Below are positions 54,953 through 63,576 of a DNA stretch of 64,000 bases, piece after piece. This DNA comes from Arachidicoccus rhizosphaerae (GTDB lineage Bacteria > Bacteroidota > Bacteroidia > Chitinophagales > Chitinophagaceae): assembly GCF_900107765.1 (NCBI RefSeq), contig NZ_FNQY01000019.1:19328-83327 (forward strand), read 5' to 3'. The stretch's first letter is position 1. Each line of letters begins with the position of its first letter. A program made the position numbers and the translations under genes. Below the pieces are notes generated by a model, which made no database searches, had not been told where the DNA came from, and worked only from the letters and a program-made list of their open reading frames with translations.

Positions 54953-55100
54953 TCGACCCCTGCCTATTGGTAGTGTCCGGCTGCTCTCAGCTTGGGTAAT
55001 CAGAATGAAAAACTTAAGATATTAAATCAAGTAATAATTAAGTTAAATAATATAAATCTTTTATTACCAGTATTTTATATAATTAAGCAGTCATGCATAA

Positions 55101-57389
55101 TTATTTGCCGATACCAAAAAGGCCATCCAGATAATCCTCTTTAAACTCAATATAGGTCGGACTGTCGCCTGCTGCGGTAAGTGCTGATATATCACAATTA
55201 AACAAATCTTCCACTAGCCTGAGCATTTCTGCCTGGGTCAGTATTTTACCGGCCTTGACAGCCTGCTGCCTGGCCATGCAACGAATCACTTTTTCTTTTT
55301 TTGAAAATCGGATTTCACTGTTAAAATGCTTGAATTGTTCCAAAAGCAGTTCAATGGCCCTGGCTTCCCCGCCGGTTGGCATATCCGCCGGAACGGCTGT
55401 TACCCCATAATTTCCTTTGTCGTCTTTTTCAATATAATATCCCAGTGCCTGAATCGTATCCTTTAATTCTTCCAACAGCAGGCCATCTGCCATTGAAATA
55501 TGCAAGTCGCAGGGTATTAAAAGTCGCTGGGAAGCTCCTGAACTTTTATGCAACTTATGGCTAAACTGCTCATATAGAATCCTTTCATGTGCGAGTTGCT
55601 GATGAACCAGCACATAGCCGTTCGTGGTCGGGGCAATAATATAGGTTTGTTGGATCTGCAATAAAGGAGCTCCTTCTACCAGATCAATGGCTTTTTTTAC
55701 TTTGCCGACGGAGGCGCCGAGTCCAAGGCCTAAATCAGCAGCGCCGGCGGCGCCGGCTAATGCAAAATAATCCAGACCGAGCTCACCGGTAGCCCCCGAA
55801 TGGTAATCCATCCCGTTTTGATCCGCTCCGTTATCTAATGAGTAACCCGGAGCTTTTTGCGGATTGCCGGCTTTATTTTGCAAAAGTTCCCTCGTGTTAT
55901 CCGGTAAATCAGTTGGCAGGGAAGAAAAGCCGTCAGGATCCTCTCTTAACTGATAGCCTCCTTTGCCCGGTTGTAAATTCAGGGGTAGTCCGGTGTCAGG
56001 GGCAGTGTCTGGAGCAGGATCTTCATCGGGCATATTTAAAAAGTCTGCAATCCTTTTGGCTTCACTGTCTCTATTAGGTTCTTGTCCCTGGCTACCGAAC
56101 TGCTCCGGACGTTCTTTAGGGGAGAAATTCTCTGATTTTTTGTCATCAGCCAGGCGGTCTGGGGCCATAAGTCCTTCTTTTGGATTAGGGGATGCGCCGC
56201 CGGCAGGTTTAAAAAAGTCCTGCCAGTTCTTTAAGTTTCCCTGGGAAGATCCCTCTATAAAGTGTGCCTGGTTTTTCTGCGTAAAGGTTTTATAAAGATC
56301 TCCGGCAGAAGTGGCTTTTTGGGTTGCGTCATTGAAAGGTTTATTGACGGCATCTAATTGTTGAATTTCGGGATTCAGGGAAAAATCCAATGAAGGAGCT
56401 ACGCTGGATTGAACCAGGGAATGTTTAATGGCTGCCCGCACAAATGCATAGATGATTTTTTCATCTTCAAACTTGATTTCTTGTTTTGTAGGATGAACAT
56501 TGATATCTACCTGATTCGGATCTATATCAATAAAAAGTACATATAACGGGTAGTTCTCTTTGGGTATCAATTCATTAAATGCACCTGTTACCGCATGGTT
56601 CAAATAGGCACTTTTAATAAAGCGATTGTTGACAAAAAAATACTGGTCTCCTCTGGTCTTTTTGGAGACTTCAGGTTTGCCGATAAATCCATGGATATTT
56701 ATATAGTCCGTTTCATCATTTACACTGACCAGCTGGCTTTTCAGATTTGCGCCCAGTAGCTGTACAATACGTGCTTTGATGGGGCCGGGATCCAGATGGA
56801 ACATTTCCTGGCCGTTACTGGTCAGGGAAAAGAAAATTTCAGGAAAGGCCAGGGCCACACGGGTAAACTCCTCTATGATATGCCTTAGTTCTGCAGCATT
56901 GCTTTTCAGGAAGTTTCTGCGGGCAGGGACGTTGAAAAACAGATTTTTCATACTAAAGCTGGTCCCTTTGGGAGCAGCACAAGGCTCTTTTTGCTGTATA
57001 GTGCTATGGGAGGCTTCTATACGGACGCCAAGCTCCTGATCGGCCTGGCGGGTTCTGATCTCCACCTCAGCCACGGCCGCTATGGAAGCCAGAGCTTCTC
57101 CCCGGAAGCCCATGGTTTTTATCTCAAATAAATCCTCTATTTTTTTGATTTTACTGGTTGCATGCCTTTCAAGGGATAAAACCGCATCGGCTTCGCTCAT
57201 GCCCTTGCCATTATCTATGACCTGCACCAGGGCCTTGCCTGCATCCTGAATGATGAGCTGTATATGCGTTGCTCCGGCATCTATTGCATTTTCTAGTAAT
57301 TCCTTTACTGCACTGGCCGGCCTTTGTATCACTTCACCTGCTGCGATCTGATTGGCTATATTGTCCGGCAATTTCCTGATAATATCCAC
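55101..57389 (-). CDS. mutL: DNA mismatch repair protein MutL
   Basis: This 762-aa protein has a normal N-terminal GHKL ATPase (ELLENAIDAGA, DNGKGM, TMGFRGEALASI) to about residue 330, a long low-complexity linker (about 330-570) and a C-terminal dimerisation domain from PLLQIQQTYIIAP. The endonuclease motif DQHAx2Ex4E is here HQQLAHERILYE (about 596-607), without the Asp and His, so nicking activity is doubtful. It converges with rarA and diverges from yebC. Confidence 0.92.
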   Translation of the reverse strand: MDIIRKLPDNIANQIAAGEVIQRPASAVKELLENAIDAGATHIQLIIQDAGKALVQVIDNGKGMSEADAVLSLERHATSKIKKIEDLFEIKTMGFRGEALASIAAVAEVEIRTRQADQELGVRIEASHSTIQQKEPCAAPKGTSFSMKNLFFNVPARRNFLKSNAAELRHIIEEFTRVALAFPEIFFSLTSNGQEMFHLDPGPIKARIVQLLGANLKSQLVSVNDETDYINIHGFIGKPEVSKKTRGDQYFFVNNRFIKSAYLNHAVTGAFNELIPKENYPLYVLFIDIDPNQVDINVHPTKQEIKFEDEKIIYAFVRAAIKHSLVQSSVAPSLDFSLNPEIQQLDAVNKPFNDATQKATSAGDLYKTFTQKNQAHFIEGSSQGNLKNWQDFFKPAGGASPNPKEGLMAPDRLADDKKSENFSPKERPEQFGSQGQEPNRDSEAKRIADFLNMPDEDPAPDTAPDTGLPLNLQPGKGGYQLREDPDGFSSLPTDLPDNTRELLQNKAGNPQKAPGYSLDNGADQNGMDYHSGATGELGLDYFALAGAAGAADLGLGLGASVGKVKKAIDLVEGAPLLQIQQTYIIAPTTNGYVLVHQQLAHERILYEQFSHKLHKSSGASQRLLIPCDLHISMADGLLLEELKDTIQALGYYIEKDDKGNYGVTAVPADMPTGGEARAIELLLEQFKHFNSEIRFSKKEKVIRCMARQQAVKAGKILTQAEMLRLVEDLFNCDISALTAAGDSPTYIEFKEDYLDGLFGIGK

Positions 57390-57513
57390 GTAATGCTGAC
57401 TTTTCTGATTATTGAATAAACGAACGACGAAGTTAAAGCTTAATTGGCAATTTTTTTGGCTGATTTACCCCCATAAGGGGGGATTCCGGTTTTCAAAATT
57501 CAATAATAACCTT

Positions 57514-57521
57514 TATTTTTG
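57514..57521 (+). promoter_or_regulatory. -7 element for yebC
   Basis: TATTTTTG matches TAnnTTTG, 17 nt before the ATG at 57539. Confidence 0.5.
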
Positions 57522-57538
57522 CGCATCAATTAAAATTT

Positions 57539-58261
57539 ATGGGTAGAATTTTTGAAGTAAGAAAGGCCACCATGTTTGCCAGGTGGGATAAGATGTCCAA
57601 GCAGTTTACGCGTATAGGCAAAGAAATCAACATTGCTGTCAAGGCAGGAGGTGGTAACCCAGAAACAAACGCAGCCCTCAGACGTTGTATGCAAAATGCA
57701 AAGAGCGTCAATATGCCTAAGGACAGGGTAGAGGCCGCCATTAAAAAAGCCCTGGGTAATGATACAGAAAATTACGAAGAACATTTATATGAAGGCTACG
57801 CGCCACACGGCGTAGCTATCCTGGTAGAAACAGCTACCAATAACAACACCCGGACCGTAGCCAATGTCCGTTCTCATTTTAATAAAGGAGGCGGTTCAAT
57901 GGGCACGAATGGTTCTGTGAGTTTCCAGTTTAAAAAAATGGGGGTTTTCAAACTCAATCCGGAAGGATTAGATCCTGATGAACTGGAACTGGAACTCATT
58001 GATGCCGGTTTGGAAGAAATGGGAGATTCCGTTGATGATCATGAAAATCCGGTGCTCGTGCTTCGTTGTGCCTTCACTGATTTCGGGAACCTGCAAAAAG
58101 GCCTGGAGGATAAAAATATCACACCGCTTAGCGCAGAAACAGAATGGATTCCTACCGTTACCGTTCCTGTCTCAGATGAACAGGCCGAGGATGTCAGTAA
58201 ATTAATTGACAGACTGGAACAGGATGACGATGTAAATAAGGTCTTTCATAATATGGGATAA
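57539..58261 (+). CDS. yebC: YebC/PmpR family regulator
   Basis: This 240-aa protein belongs to the TACO1/YebC family of DNA-binding or translation factors. The N-terminal [20 protein letters not shown] differs from the common AGHSKW opening, but the [14 protein letters not shown] block and the acidic central domain match. In mitochondria and some bacteria relatives relieve ribosome stalling at prolines. It is followed by a strong terminator and stands alone. Confidence 0.9.
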   Translation: MGRIFEVRKATMFARWDKMSKQFTRIGKEINIAVKAGGGNPETNAALRRCMQNAKSVNMPKDRVEAAIKKALGNDTENYEEHLYEGYAPHGVAILVETATNNNTRTVANVRSHFNKGGGSMGTNGSVSFQFKKMGVFKLNPEGLDPDELELELIDAGLEEMGDSVDDHENPVLVLRCAFTDFGNLQKGLEDKNITPLSAETEWIPTVTVPVSDEQAEDVSKLIDRLEQDDDVNKVFHNMG

Positions 58262-58307
58262 TTTTCCCTGCGAAAGCTATATACGGGCTGTTATACAAAT
58301 GCAGGCC

Positions 58308-58364
58308 AAAAAGATGCGCCCTCTGATACCAAGTAGACTTAATGTATCAAAGGGCGCATCTTTT
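58308..58364. terminator. Terminator between yebC and NPP gene
   Basis: AAAAGATGCGCCCT (58308-58321) pairs with AGGGCGCATCTTTT (ending 58364), with an inner GATAC/GTATC stem. Serves two convergent genes. Confidence 0.88.
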
Positions 58365-58405
58365 ATTTAGACAGGCCGGGGGTAACGCCCCGGCAATGCC
58401 AATGG

Positions 58406-59713
58406 CTATTGATCCTTTTTAAGAATGGGTGCCAGGGTTTTCAGCTTGCCGTCAATTTTTAGATTGACCGGAATTTTTAATCCCAACAGCCTGGCTGCCA
58501 TCGGGTAGACAGCAATATTCGGAAAATTTTTAATTTCCTGGTGCTGGTTGAACTTCGGTCCCCAGGCATAAAAAGTAGCCTGCATTTCTGGAAGCTGATT
58601 ATCAAAACCATGAGCCCCTAATCCTTTTCTGCCACCAAAATAAAAGGAATAAGGCGGATAGGGTACCAGCAAAATATCACCGATTCTGCCATCTTTATTG
58701 TCCTTCGATCTGTAATGCCAGCGTTTGGGTGTTTTACTAGCCTTAAAAACTTTATAGTTTTGCGCATTGGTTTTTAATTCTTTATAAAGATTATTTAAAC
58801 TTTTCTTCCCCTGCTCATCCTTGGCATAGATATGTGTCAAAGCACTTCCGCCTCTGATAAGATAATGGCTGGTATCTAGTTTTGGAACGCTTAAATATTT
58901 GGTTGTATCTAAATTGGCAAAACCATGGTCAGATAAAACGATGAAATTGACAGGCAGTCCGGTGGCCATGCAACTATCGTATAACTTTTCAATACTTTGA
59001 TCAACATACTGGACCGCGGCCTGTGTTTCGGGCGAATCAACGCCGTGCATATGCTCCATATGATCTACTTCCGGAAAATAAAAAGTAATCAAATGAGGGC
59101 GTTTGTCCTGCGGCAACTCAAGCCAATTTTTTACTACACTTACTCTATGATCAATGGGAATCGTTTCATTATAATTATAATAATAAGTTGGACGAACGCC
59201 ATCAATAGCCGCCTCAGTGCCTACCCAGTAAAAACTGGCAGTCAGCATGCCTGCTTTTTCGGCCAGTACCCAAAGGGGCTCTGCGCCATACCAGCTGCTA
59301 TCCAATACTGCATTTTTGTCACCCACCTTATAACTGGCTTTTTTAACCGGGTCATAAAAGTAATTATCTACTATACCGTGATGGGAGGGATACATGCCTG
59401 TAATAATGGCATAATGGTTTGGAAAGGTCAGGCTGGGATAGCTGGGCTGCATAGATTGGGCCTTAACGCCCTGGGCACGCATTTTTTGCAAAAACCGGGC
59501 ATTGTACTTATCTGCCAGATCCCACCTGAAACCATCTATAGAGATCATGACCAGATAAGGCTTCTGCTGCTGCGCCTTTAAGTTTACCCTGCCTGGAACA
59601 ATTTGCTGACTGGTATCTACCTGGCTTTGTGCTACGGCTGATTGCCCTTGCATGCAAAACCATAGTCCGCACAACACCGCCCCCTTTATTAAATAGCCGC
59701 TTAATTTCATCAT
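58406..59713 (-). CDS. Ectonucleotide pyrophosphatase/phosphodiesterase family protein
   Basis: This 435-aa secreted protein belongs to the type I phosphodiesterase/alkaline phosphatase superfamily. A signal peptide covers about residues 1-29 (core KGAVLCGLWFC). The two-metal site is D60 (ISIDGFR) and T96 (SLTFPNH, the nucleophile), with later Asp/His in FPEVDHMEH, LSDHG and GAHG. The substrate may be a nucleotide or a phosphodiester lipid; none is indicated. It lies between yebC and the acyltransferase with no partner. Confidence 0.88.
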   Translation of the reverse strand: MMKLSGYLIKGAVLCGLWFCMQGQSAVAQSQVDTSQQIVPGRVNLKAQQQKPYLVMISIDGFRWDLADKYNARFLQKMRAQGVKAQSMQPSYPSLTFPNHYAIITGMYPSHHGIVDNYFYDPVKKASYKVGDKNAVLDSSWYGAEPLWVLAEKAGMLTASFYWVGTEAAIDGVRPTYYYNYNETIPIDHRVSVVKNWLELPQDKRPHLITFYFPEVDHMEHMHGVDSPETQAAVQYVDQSIEKLYDSCMATGLPVNFIVLSDHGFANLDTTKYLSVPKLDTSHYLIRGGSALTHIYAKDEQGKKSLNNLYKELKTNAQNYKVFKASKTPKRWHYRSKDNKDGRIGDILLVPYPPYSFYFGGRKGLGAHGFDNQLPEMQATFYAWGPKFNQHQEIKNFPNIAVYPMAARLLGLKIPVNLKIDGKLKTLAPILKKDQ

Positions 59714-59959
59714 TGTTTATTATATTATTTATACGAAAAAGGCAACAACCCAACCCTGCGCCTTTGTGAAAAAAACTGAAAATTTCTAGTAACGTTACGC
59801 TGGGGCAAAGTTCTGCATTTTCCATTTATACCAAAATTAAATTAAAGATACCTGACTGATTGTTACCTGGATGTCCTATTTTTATTGAACGGTTGCCTTA
59901 AGTAGGTTTGCAACCGTACAGAAGATTACATTTAATTTCAATAATATATCTGATTATAC

Positions 59960-60706
59960 ATGAGGCAGGTGGCAAGGTTTGTTCAAATAATTTATGTACT
60001 CTATGCCATTGTCATGTTTTGCCTGCTGATGTTATTTGTGATACCATTTGCCCTTCTGACCACCGTAGTGAGTTATAAAAGAGGAGGCAATATTATCTAT
60101 GGCGCCTGTAAGATCTGGGCTATCTGCTGGTACTTCTTATTAGGATTCCGGTATAAGGAAATACACGAGGGAACACATGATAAAAAAAAGGCTTATATAT
60201 TTGTGGCTAACCACAGTTCCTATCTAGATATTCCACAGTTAATGCGGTCTATGCATCAGTCGGTCAGGGTGCTCGGTAAGGCGGAACTTTCAAAGGTACC
60301 CTTGTTCGGTATTATTTACCGGGCAGCCGTTATCTCTGTTGACCGGGCATCTGTCACGAGTAAAACGGCCAGCATGCGCCAATTGACCAAAAGATTAAAA
60401 GAGGGCATCTCCGTATTTATATTCCCTGAAGGGGGCTTTAATGAATTGAGGCTCCCCTTGAGTAAATTTTACGATGGTGCCTTCAAAATGGCAATCTCCA
60501 CGCAGACTCCTATTCAACCGGTTTTATTTTTAGATACAGCTGCCAGAATACCGCCATCAAGCCTTTTTGGCATGACGCCTGGCAGATGCCTAACTGTATA
60601 TTTGCCCGAAATTCCTGTTACGGATTTAACCGATAAGGATGCCGGTGCTTTAAAAGAAAAAGTTTTTTCAGAAATGGAAAAAGCTTTGATTAAATATAAA
60701 AAATAA
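59960..60706 (+). CDS. PlsC-like 1-acylglycerol-3-phosphate acyltransferase
   Basis: This 248-aa membrane acyltransferase has an N-terminal hydrophobic helix (about 9-37) and the catalytic NHSSYLD (H85, D90), then FPEGGFNE, the substrate-binding block of PlsC. It makes phosphatidic acid or a related lipid at the inner membrane. It is the last gene before the 774-nt region in front of dnaA. Confidence 0.9.
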   Translation: MRQVARFVQIIYVLYAIVMFCLLMLFVIPFALLTTVVSYKRGGNIIYGACKIWAICWYFLLGFRYKEIHEGTHDKKKAYIFVANHSSYLDIPQLMRSMHQSVRVLGKAELSKVPLFGIIYRAAVISVDRASVTSKTASMRQLTKRLKEGISVFIFPEGGFNELRLPLSKFYDGAFKMAISTQTPIQPVLFLDTAARIPPSSLFGMTPGRCLTVYLPEIPVTDLTDKDAGALKEKVFSEMEKALIKYKK

Positions 60707-61480
60707 TCGTACCTTGTTAGCCGCATTTAGAACGTCCTGAACTGGATTATTTTTAAACAAAACAGAAGTTAGTATTACCATAGAAAATGCCCGCTATAAC
60801 TTATAATATCATACCTATAAGTAGACCTAACGAGTGCCAGGCTGTAAAATGGTGTCTGTTATAATAGAATTACCGTTCAAGATTGCATTATGCAGGAAAA
60901 TTGTTGTAGTAATAGTGGGAAGAATGTGTGCCGGGCAATTGATGCTGCATCTGGATTTTTTTAATACAAATTTTTAGCTATTTATCTGAGATCTCATTAC
61001 TGAAAAGTCTCCAAAGATTTTTTGGTTTTTACGTGAGGTCCGGTAAATTGTCGACATTGGTAAAAATAATTTTTATGCCCTATTTGGGTATAAAAGTTGC
61101 ATTAGGCCTGTTGGATAAAAACAGTAAGCGCACAGCAGTTAAATTGAATCTGACTTATGTGCAAAAAACAAACAGTTTTTTCAATGTAAATTTTGCATAA
61201 GTAAAATTTGTATTTTGAAAACAACAAATAAAAAAACAAAGATTAATTGGCTGAAAGTCGCATGAGGTCTGATTAAAGGGGATTTATCAATAATTTATTT
61301 GGAATGAATTTAATTAATATTCTATGCACAAAAAAATTAAAAATAAAAACTTTTTTTTTCAACATTATTGTGCCACTTTCGTACACAATTACGGGAATAT
61401 AAAATGATGATTGTGCAGGTATTTCTGTAATCCTCTACCCCTTAAAATTGGTAATAACATATAAATACGTTTAAGTAACT
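60707..61480. other. 774-nt AT-rich region before dnaA, possible oriC
   Basis: No convincing gene is present. The last 250 nt are very AT-rich, with A-runs and T-runs. Several near-matches to a DnaA box (for example TTATCCAAC on the minus strand at about 61109, and CTATGCACA at about 61321) differ at two or more bases, so no clear origin can be claimed. The stretch also holds the dnaA promoter, which I cannot locate. Confidence 0.35.
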
Positions 61481-62914
61481 ATGAATAAAACGGCAGAATC
61501 TGTTTGGGCGAACTGTCTTGATATTATCAAGGATATTGTCGAATGGCAGCACTTTAAAACTTGGTTTGAGCCGATTGTTCCTATTGAGCTTAAAGGGAAT
61601 GTATTACTGATACAGGTACCCAGCAACTTCTTTTATGAATATCTGGAACAGCATTATGTGACCTTACTGGCTAAGACCTTAAAAAGACAGCTGGGAAAGG
61701 ACGCTAAATTAGAATACCGTATCATGATTGATAGCGGTAATACCAGCGGTAGGGGACATATGGATCTGGCTTCTACCCAAAGGAAGGCCGATGTATCCAA
61801 TACACTGGATTTACCCATGAAAATTCATCGCAACAGTGATGTAAATCCATTTGCCATTCCAGGTATAAAAAAGATGCAGATTGATCCTCAGTTAAACAGT
61901 GAGGACACCTTTGATAAATTTGTAGAAGGAGATTGTAACAGAGTGGCCAGAAGAGCAGGTAAGACCGTTGCAGAAAAACCGGGCAATAACTCTTTTAATC
62001 CATTATTTATCTATGGCGGATCTGGTCTGGGTAAAACGCATCTGCTCCACGCTATAGGCAATGAGGTTAAAAGGTTACACCATAACAAAGTCGTATTATA
62101 CGTAAGCAGCGAAAAATTTATCAACCAGTTTCAATACCACAGCCGCAATAATCAAATTAATGATTTTATTAATTTTTATCAGCTGGTAGATGTGCTGATG
62201 ATTGATGATGTACAGTTTTTCAATCGTGCTGAAAAAAGCCAGGACGCGTTTTTTGCAATTTTCAACCATCTGCAGCAAAGTGGTAAACAACTCATTCTGA
62301 CGTCTGATAAATCACCTAAAGACTTAGACGGTCTTCAAGATCGTTTATTGAGCAGATTCCGTTGGGGACTCAGCGCTGATATTCAGGTACCGGATTATGA
62401 AACTAGAATTGAGATATTTGAGCAGAAAATGAGAGACGAGGGCCTGGTCATGTCTCCGGATGTCGTTAAATACGTGGCCTACAATATCAATACCAATGTT
62501 CGGGAGCTCAGAGGCGCATTAATTTCTTTATTAGCCCAATCCTCTCTGAATAAAAGAGAAATTGATATAGAACTGGCTAAAAAGGTCTTAAGGAATATTA
62601 TTAAGACCAGTAATAAGGAAGTGACCATTGATACCATACAAAGACTGGTTTGTGAATATTTTGATGTTCCTTATAATAGACTGCTGGAAAAAACCAGAAA
62701 AAGAGAAATTGTACAAGCCAGACAGATTACCATGTATCTGTCTAAGAACTTTACCAAAAACTCTCTGAAAACCATTGGCGAGCATTTTGGGGGCAGGGAT
62801 CATACCACTGTTATTCATAGCTGTCAGACGGTCAAAGACCTGATGGATACGGATACCATTTTCAAAGAAAATGTCCTGGAGCTGACCCAAAAAGTCCAAT
62901 TGGCATCCATGTAA
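61481..62914 (+). CDS. dnaA: Chromosomal replication initiator DnaA
   Basis: This 477-aa AAA+ protein opens the replication origin. Domain I is at 1-85, a short linker follows, the ATPase has Walker A GGSGLGKT (179-186) and Walker B LMIDDVQF, and the C-terminal DNA-binding domain ends with the signature FGGRDHTTVIHSC. Length is normal. It is followed by the tRNA-Ser gene. Confidence 0.97.
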   Translation: MNKTAESVWANCLDIIKDIVEWQHFKTWFEPIVPIELKGNVLLIQVPSNFFYEYLEQHYVTLLAKTLKRQLGKDAKLEYRIMIDSGNTSGRGHMDLASTQRKADVSNTLDLPMKIHRNSDVNPFAIPGIKKMQIDPQLNSEDTFDKFVEGDCNRVARRAGKTVAEKPGNNSFNPLFIYGGSGLGKTHLLHAIGNEVKRLHHNKVVLYVSSEKFINQFQYHSRNNQINDFINFYQLVDVLMIDDVQFFNRAEKSQDAFFAIFNHLQQSGKQLILTSDKSPKDLDGLQDRLLSRFRWGLSADIQVPDYETRIEIFEQKMRDEGLVMSPDVVKYVAYNINTNVRELRGALISLLAQSSLNKREIDIELAKKVLRNIIKTSNKEVTIDTIQRLVCEYFDVPYNRLLEKTRKREIVQARQITMYLSKNFTKNSLKTIGEHFGGRDHTTVIHSCQTVKDLMDTDTIFKENVLELTQKVQLASM

Positions 62915-62931
62915 AAATTTACCGAATAAAA

Positions 62932-62963
62932 TTTGGAAATAACGATACCACGAATTACTTTTG
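62932..62963 (+). promoter_or_regulatory. Complete Bacteroidota promoter for tRNA-Ser
   Basis: TTTG (62932-62935), then 20 nt, then TACTTTTG (62956-62963) gives both -33 and -7 elements at the expected spacing. The tRNA begins 36 nt after the -7 element. Confidence 0.65.
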
Positions 62964-62998
62964 CCTCCCATTCAACAGGAATGGTGTTCAGCAAAACC

Positions 62999-63087
62999 GG
63001 TGAGGTGGATGAGTGGCTGAAATCAGTAGTTTGCTAAACTGCCGTACGGGTTAAACTGTACCGCGGGTTCGAATCCCGCCCTCACCG
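62999..63087 (+). tRNA. tRNA-Ser (anticodon GCT)
   Basis: An 89-nt class II tRNA: acceptor GGTGAGG (62999-63005) pairs with CCTCACC (63080-63086), discriminator G at 63087, and CCA is not encoded. The anticodon loop TTGCTAA gives GCT for AGC/AGU codons. The long variable arm (about TACGGGTTAAACTGTA) and T arm GCGGGTTCGAATCCCGC are typical of tRNA-Ser. Confidence 0.95.
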
Positions 63088-63111
63088 CTGGTAATGCATC
63101 CAAATTGACTT

Positions 63112-63150
63112 AAAACCGTTTAAATTATATAATTTAGGCGGTTTTTTTAT
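63112..63150 (+). terminator. Terminator after tRNA-Ser
   Basis: AAAACCGTTTAAATT (63112-63126) pairs with AATTTAGGCGGTTTT (63131-63145) with two G-T pairs, then TTT AT TTTT. It ends the tRNA transcript 25 nt after the tRNA. Confidence 0.85.
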
Positions 63151-63198
63151 TTTTCCCAACCGAATTTATACCATTCTAATCCACCTTAAAAGGGAACA

Positions 63199-63239
63199 AT
63201 TCGGTTACCAAATCATACCCCTAATTTTGGTAACCGAAT
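63199..63239. repeat. 14-bp perfect inverted repeat upstream of integrase
   Basis: ATTCGGTTACCAAA (63199-63212) and TTTGGTAACCGAAT (63226-63239) are exact reverse complements, 13 nt apart. A third half-like AACCGAAT occurs at about 63158-63165. It could be an operator or a recombinase-binding site of the integrated element. Confidence 0.75.
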
Positions 63240-63342
63240 GACACCGTAACTATTTGTAACACAAACTGATACAAGGATGATTAAGGCAGATCAAACGGAT
63301 TCAAAAGAGATCAATTTGATTCACTTTTAAAACGAAAATGGT

Positions 63343-63576
63343 ATGATTACAAATCAAAGCTTTTCTATCCTGATTTGGACAAAAAAAGGTAGAATAAAAA
63401 ATGACAAGGTTCCTTTATCTCTTAGAATAACCATCAACGGTCGAAGAGCAGAAATTTCCACAAATCGATATGTAGAGTTTTCGCATTGGGACTCTAAAAC
63501 CCAAAAGGTCATAGGTAGAAGTCCGCAGGCCAAGGAAATCAACAAGCATTTAGATGCAATGAAAAGTGCACTCTGA
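63343..63576 (+). pseudogene. Tyrosine-type integrase, N-terminal fragment
   Basis: The 77-aa frame is the start of a Bacteroidota phage-type integrase: an arm-binding domain (SFSILIWTKKGRIKNDKVPLSL and ISTNRYVEFSHWDSKTQKV, read in short parts). The frame ends at TGA 63574-63576, exactly where the IS3-like element begins, so the catalytic domain has been cut off. Its position just after tRNA-Ser and its direction away from the tRNA are typical of integrative elements that use tRNA 3' ends. Confidence 0.82.
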
